From positions 1 to 25,682 of the forward strand of contig CAZTCQ010000034.1 of the NCBI GenBank assembly GCA_964612525.1: a DNA stretch of 25,682 bases, written 5' to 3'. How positions within the stretch are numbered: the first letter of the stretch is position 1; each line of letters begins with the position of its first letter. Under the pieces are notes generated by a model. The model saw nothing but the letters and a program-made list of their open reading frames with translations, was not told the DNA's origin and did no database searches. Shown one piece after another: positions 25,201 through 25,682 of the stretch. The DNA is from JAGNRR01 sp964612525 (lineage in GTDB: Bacteria; Bacteroidota; Bacteroidia; Chitinophagales; Chitinophagaceae). The position numbers were made by a program, and so were the translations under genes.

Positions 25201-25503
25201 GGAACGCTCACTGTGGCATTGGACGTGGCACTCACGGATGAGTTAATCCAAGAAGGACTTGCCCGAGAAATAGTAAACAAAATACAAAAAATCAGAAAAG
25301 ATGAGCAATTTGAGCTCACCGAACGGATAAATGTAACGGTAGAAAGCCACCTCGAAATTAATCAGAGCTTACAAGCTTTTAATTCTTATATTTGCACGGA
25401 AATTTTAGCAGATAGCTTGGAAATAGTCTCAAATATTGAGGCGGGAATGGAAATAGAAGTCAATGAACACAGACTTAAACTTAATATAAACAAAACTACT
25501 TAA
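22216..25503 (+). CDS. ileS: Isoleucine--tRNA ligase
   Basis: A class I aminoacyl-tRNA synthetase that charges tRNA-Ile with isoleucine and removes mischarged valine. At 1,095 residues it is of the longer, eukaryote-like type usual in Bacteroidota. The HIGH signature reads G56-I-H-H59 within NGMPGIHHV, the editing domain is marked by TTTPWTLPSN (239-248), and the KMSKR loop is at residues 642-646. The RPQQ-like anticodon region and a C-terminal DUF5915-like extension (from about 900) complete it. Eukaryote-like IleS enzymes are in general less sensitive to mupirocin; whether this one is cannot be told from sequence. The ATG at 22216 follows a near-touching promoter. It ends two bases before the next gene, which is therefore probably co-transcribed. 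Confidence 0.97.
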   Translation: MSQYHLPQKLNMPSLEETILHKWQDHKTFEKSISMREGKTPFVFYDGPPSANGMPGIHHVISRTLKDLVCRYKTMQGFKVDRKAGWDTHGLPIELNVEKELGITKEDIGTKISVEDYNKKCRETVLRFKDEWDSITQKMGYWVDLDSPYVTYENDYIESVWHCLKTLYNKDYLYKSVSIQPYSPAAGTGLSSHELNQPGTYKNVKDTSATVLFKSIKNEDSNFLHEKAEGAPVYFLAWTTTPWTLPSNLGLTVGKKIEYNLLQTRNPYTKEEQFVVIASALLPKYFAPEGENAAPDDESKLIPWKIIGTFTGADLEGLRYEQLMPFDSNRAENIDGDPFKIIVGNFVTTEDGTGIVHTAPAFGADDYKVGQKNNLGIVTLVDKEGKFIEGTGEYAGRFVKNYKNEEDFVDVNVDIAVELKLKGRAFKVEKYEHSYPHCWRTDKPIIYYPLDAWFVRTTAVKDRLLELNKTINWKPESTGEGRFGNWLENMVDWNLSRSRFWGTPLPIWRTEDGSEEICCGSIAEIKENLHQNSPEKEIKDVHKPYIDNVILASSKGEKMYRQPDLIDVWFDSGAMPYAQWHYPFENKEKFEENFPADFIAEGVDQTRGWFYTLHALGVLLHDSVAYKTVVSNGLVLDKKGNKMSKRIGNVVDPFETINKFGADATRWYLITNASPWDSLKFDINGIQEVQRKLFNTLFNTYSFFGLYANVDNFSWKEDRIDIKDRPEIDQWILSSLHTLISDVTEAFDTYEPTKAGRAIDTFVDEQLSNWYVRLCRRRFWKGEYDEGKIAAYQTLYECIETLLKLMAPIAPFFTDWMFGEMNKVSGIHQEESIHLVDFPKKDSTYLDKELEEKMSLAQGICSLSLSLRKKENIKVRQPLQKIMIPKLDENTERYTNDMAPLIKSELNIKEISFLERDNNVIKKKAKANFKTLGKKLGSKMKEVAAEIKLMSSEAISSFEQNNGLTLKVNGEEVILEAEDIEITSDEIPGMLVANKGTLTVALDVALTDELIQEGLAREIVNKIQKIRKDEQFELTERINVTVESHLEINQSLQAFNSYICTEILADSLEIVSNIEAGMEIEVNEHRLKLNINKTT

Positions 25504-25505
25504 AT

Positions 25506-25682
25506 ATGGCTAAGAAGAAAGCAGCGGCAAAGTCTAAAGGCCGCACAACGGCTAAAAAAGCAGCGCCAAAAAAGAAAGCGGCCGCCAAAAAAGCTAGCAA
25601 GAAAAAAGCAGCTCCAAAAAAGAAAGTAGCAGCTAAGAAAAAAGCAGCGCCGAAAAAGAAAGTAGCAGCTAAGAAAAAAGCA
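25506..25682 (+). CDS. Lys/Ala-rich repeat protein, 5' end only (possibly N-terminal extension of a DksA/TraR-family regulator)
   Basis: An open frame starts with ATG 25506, two bases after the ileS stop, and runs off the window. All 59 visible residues are Lys, Ala, Pro or Val with few others, in a histone-H1-like pattern (AAPKKKVAAKKK). A 36-base unit is repeated at 25602-25637 and 25638-25673, followed by the start of a third copy. In several Bacteroidota the gene after ileS encodes a DksA/TraR-type zinc-finger transcription factor, and some have such a basic N-terminal tail, so this is my best guess. A free histone-H1-like DNA-binding protein is the alternative. The visible part cannot decide between them. 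Confidence 0.6.
   Translation, partial: MAKKKAAAKSKGRTTAKKAAPKKKAAAKKASKKKAAPKKKVAAKKKAAPKKKVAAKKKA

Noticed and set aside
24894..25319. A 141-codon minus-strand frame opposite the end of ileS
   Set aside because: Ser/Ile/Leu-rich antisense of the ileS C-terminal region; no promoter, no domain, fully covered by a certain gene.

Overview
The window looks like a draft or metagenome-assembled scaffold from a Bacteroidota bacterium. Four things point there: a type IX secretion (T9SS) C-terminal sorting domain, promoters of the form TTG-N20-TAnnTTTG, few recognisable Shine-Dalgarno sites in AT-rich DNA, and typical Bacteroidota families (SusD-free outer-membrane and surface genes, DUF3108, DUF1800/DUF1501 pair, eukaryote-like IleS). 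The order or genus cannot be read from the sequence. Three runs of exactly 100 N (10857-10956, 13866-13965, 18981-19080) are scaffold gaps of unknown true length. At each gap a naive reading frame joins two unrelated genes, so those genes are reported here as separate partial genes.

Layout. 1-60 is the 3' end of tmRNA (ssrA). 61-649 holds no intact gene: two long imperfect hairpins, then a frameshifted remnant of a four-helix-bundle (23S rRNA intervening-sequence type) protein gene, then a third copy of the hairpin motif. 650-6913 carries a TMTC-like membrane glycosyltransferase with TPRs (-), a long-chain chromate transporter ChrA (+), HemW (-) and an Omp85/BamA-type outer-membrane protein (+), very tightly packed. 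A hairpin terminator at 6919-6947 closes this block.

6968-14720 is one long leftward stretch: secreted LRR protein, DUF3108 protein, class A penicillin-binding protein (5' end in a gap), apaG (3' end in the same gap), a small HExxH zincin-like protein, peroxiredoxin Q (bcp), an M23 metallopeptidase, the C-terminus of an unidentified membrane protein, and an L-Ala-D/L-Glu-type dipeptide epimerase (3' end in a gap). Several of these concern peptidoglycan: the class A PBP builds it, the M23 enzyme probably cuts its peptide bridges, and the epimerase would recycle its dipeptides. DUF3108 overlaps the PBP.

14870-18261 is a DUF1800-DUF1501 pair. The DUF1501 protein has both a twin-arginine signal and a T9SS sorting domain, so it is probably a surface or secreted protein. 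18283-18355 holds small palindromic repeats. After them come a metallo-beta-lactamase-fold hydrolase (-, 5' end in a gap) and a large protein (+, 5' end in the same gap) that joins a degenerate zincin-like region and a TolB-like beta-propeller to an Omp85-type barrel. The window ends with ileS, preceded by a near-consensus promoter almost touching the start codon, and the first codons of a Lys/Ala-rich repeat protein that may be the N-terminal extension of a DksA/TraR-family regulator.

I found no CRISPR array, insertion sequence, prophage or intact mobile element. The most unusual items are the propeller-Omp85 fusion, the decayed hairpin-flanked gene beside tmRNA, and the near-leaderless promoters.
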